Source of the DNA: Streptococcus thermophilus
GTDB taxonomy: Bacteria > Actinomycetota > Actinomycetes > Mycobacteriales > Mycobacteriaceae
Assembly (NCBI GenBank): GCA_900618065.1
Contig: UYIL01000003.1
Span: 1-64,000 of the forward strand
Direction: 5' to 3'
Length of the DNA: 64,000 bases
The position numbers and the translations under genes are program-made. This document shows, one piece after another, positions 63,330 to 64,000 of this stretch. The notes under the pieces are model-generated. The model searched no databases and was not told the DNA's origin. It saw nothing but the letters and a program-made list of their open reading frames with translations. Each line of letters begins with the position of its first letter. Within the stretch, counting starts at the first letter, position 1.

Positions 63330-64000
63330 ATGGCACCCGAGAGACAAGCAGGGATCCGCAAGGGGACACCGGATTACCGGCGCGCCTCGTTCGCGCTGCT
63401 GTTCGCCGGCCTCGCCATTTTCAATTCGCTCTACGCCACCCAGGCGCTACTGCCCACGCTGACCGACGAGCTCGGCATGACAGAGGGGCAGGCAGCCCTG
63501 ACGGTCTCGGCGACGACAGGCGGACTAGCCCTATGCGTGGTGCCGGCCTCGATCCTCTCGGAACGGTTCGGCCGCGGCAGGGTGCTGATCATCTCGGCGT
63601 TGCTTGCCACCACGCTGGGACTGGCGCTCCCGCTGGCGCAAACAGGCGGGCAGCTCATCGCCATGCGCTTTATCCAGGGTTGCCTCATCGCCGGCACCCC
63701 GGCAGTGGCAATGACGTGGATCTCGGAAGAGATCGCTGCGGAGGATTCCGCCGGAGCGATGGGGCTGTACGTGGCAGGCAACTCCATCGGCGGACTGATC
63801 GGTCGCCTCGTCCCTGCGTTCACACTCGAAGTCGCAGGGTGGCGCACTGCTTTGTTCGCTGGGGCAGTCACGGCTCTGACATTCGCGTGCATCATGTGGG
63901 CGCTGCTGCCCAACCAGAAACAGTTCGAGGCGAAGCCGCTGCACTTCTCCAGCGAGGCGACAGCTATCGCCCGCCACCTCACCGACTGGCGCCTCGTGGC
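63330..64000 (+). CDS. MFS transporter, 3' end outside the window
   Basis: Frame open from the ATG at 63330 to the window edge (223 codons visible), beginning MAPERQAGIRKGTPDYRRAS. AGGA lies five bases before the ATG. Membrane helices: SFALLFAGLAIFNSLYATQ, then ALTVSATTGGLALCVV, VLIISALLATTLGLAL, MRFIQGCLIAGTPAVAMTW and AMGLYVAGNSIGGLIG, with the inter-helix motif SERFGRGRV between helices 2 and 3. This is the YnfM-like drug/sugar efflux group. The DtxR-like box suggests iron-controlled expression, so siderophore export is one possibility, not shown by sequence. Confidence 0.85.
   Translation, partial: MAPERQAGIRKGTPDYRRASFALLFAGLAIFNSLYATQALLPTLTDELGMTEGQAALTVSATTGGLALCVVPASILSERFGRGRVLIISALLATTLGLALPLAQTGGQLIAMRFIQGCLIAGTPAVAMTWISEEIAAEDSAGAMGLYVAGNSIGGLIGRLVPAFTLEVAGWRTALFAGAVTALTFACIMWALLPNQKQFEAKPLHFSSEATAIARHLTDWRLV

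Overview
The window is high-GC actinobacterial DNA, and its core gene set points to Corynebacterium. The first half carries the mycolic-acid and arabinogalactan assembly locus of Corynebacteriales: accD4, pks13 and fadD32, a cutinase-like lipase, two Ag85-type mycolyltransferases (one with LGFP repeats), aftB, the UbiA-type DPPR synthase, its PAP2 phosphatase partner, glfT2, glf and an LGFP-containing amidase. The genus call is inference from gene content and synteny; I could not run a database search.

Layout. 1-1.8 kb: right part of an IS21-family element (istA cut by the window edge, istB, two 25-bp terminal repeats). 2.2-20.6 kb: one long minus-strand block in which activated fatty acids are condensed into mycolate (FadD32, Pks13, AccD4), mycolates are transferred in the envelope (CmtA/B) and the arabinogalactan acceptor is built (AftB, UbiA, PAP2, GlfT2). 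20.6-29.7 kb: DUF222/HNH nuclease, a 77-aa three-helix-bundle protein, GT87 protein, Na+/H+ antiporter, DUF4143 ATPase, glutaredoxin-like protein, a TetR/GAP-transporter pair with a clear operator, and glf. 29.8-45.4 kb: amidase, glpK, a DUF559-type nuclease gene flanked by about 110-bp hairpin repeats, HAD hydrolase, two PlsC acyltransferases, serS, septum-formation protein, small metallopeptidase, histidine phosphatase, pheA, CPBP protease, LCP protein and amino-acid permease.

45.66-55.84 kb: an integrated mobile element of about 10.2 kb. Its ends can be placed because it splits a host DUF2335 gene in frame, with a 7-bp near-identical core (GGGCAGT / GGACAGT) at the two junctions. It carries a tyrosine integrase, an XRE-type regulator, an HTH protein, a family-B DNA polymerase with an apparent frameshift in a G6 run, mobilisation genes with a candidate oriT, a quinone-reductase/HxlR cargo pair and a small operon. 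This resembles a mobilizable pipolin-like element. 55.8-64 kb: the other half of the DUF2335 gene, DUF5926, GDPD, a membrane alpha/beta-hydrolase, msrA, sodA, an IS1249-type insertion sequence between sodA and its likely terminator, and a cut-off MFS transporter behind a DtxR-like box.

Three DNA-level signals stand out. (i) The 11-mer GCTTATCGACG occurs 11 times exactly, in any frame and on both strands, and I found none inside the mobile elements. (ii) About 110-bp hairpin repeats flank a nuclease gene, with a solo copy 8 kb away. (iii) A family of 29-bp palindromic intergenic repeats has compensatory base changes in its arms.
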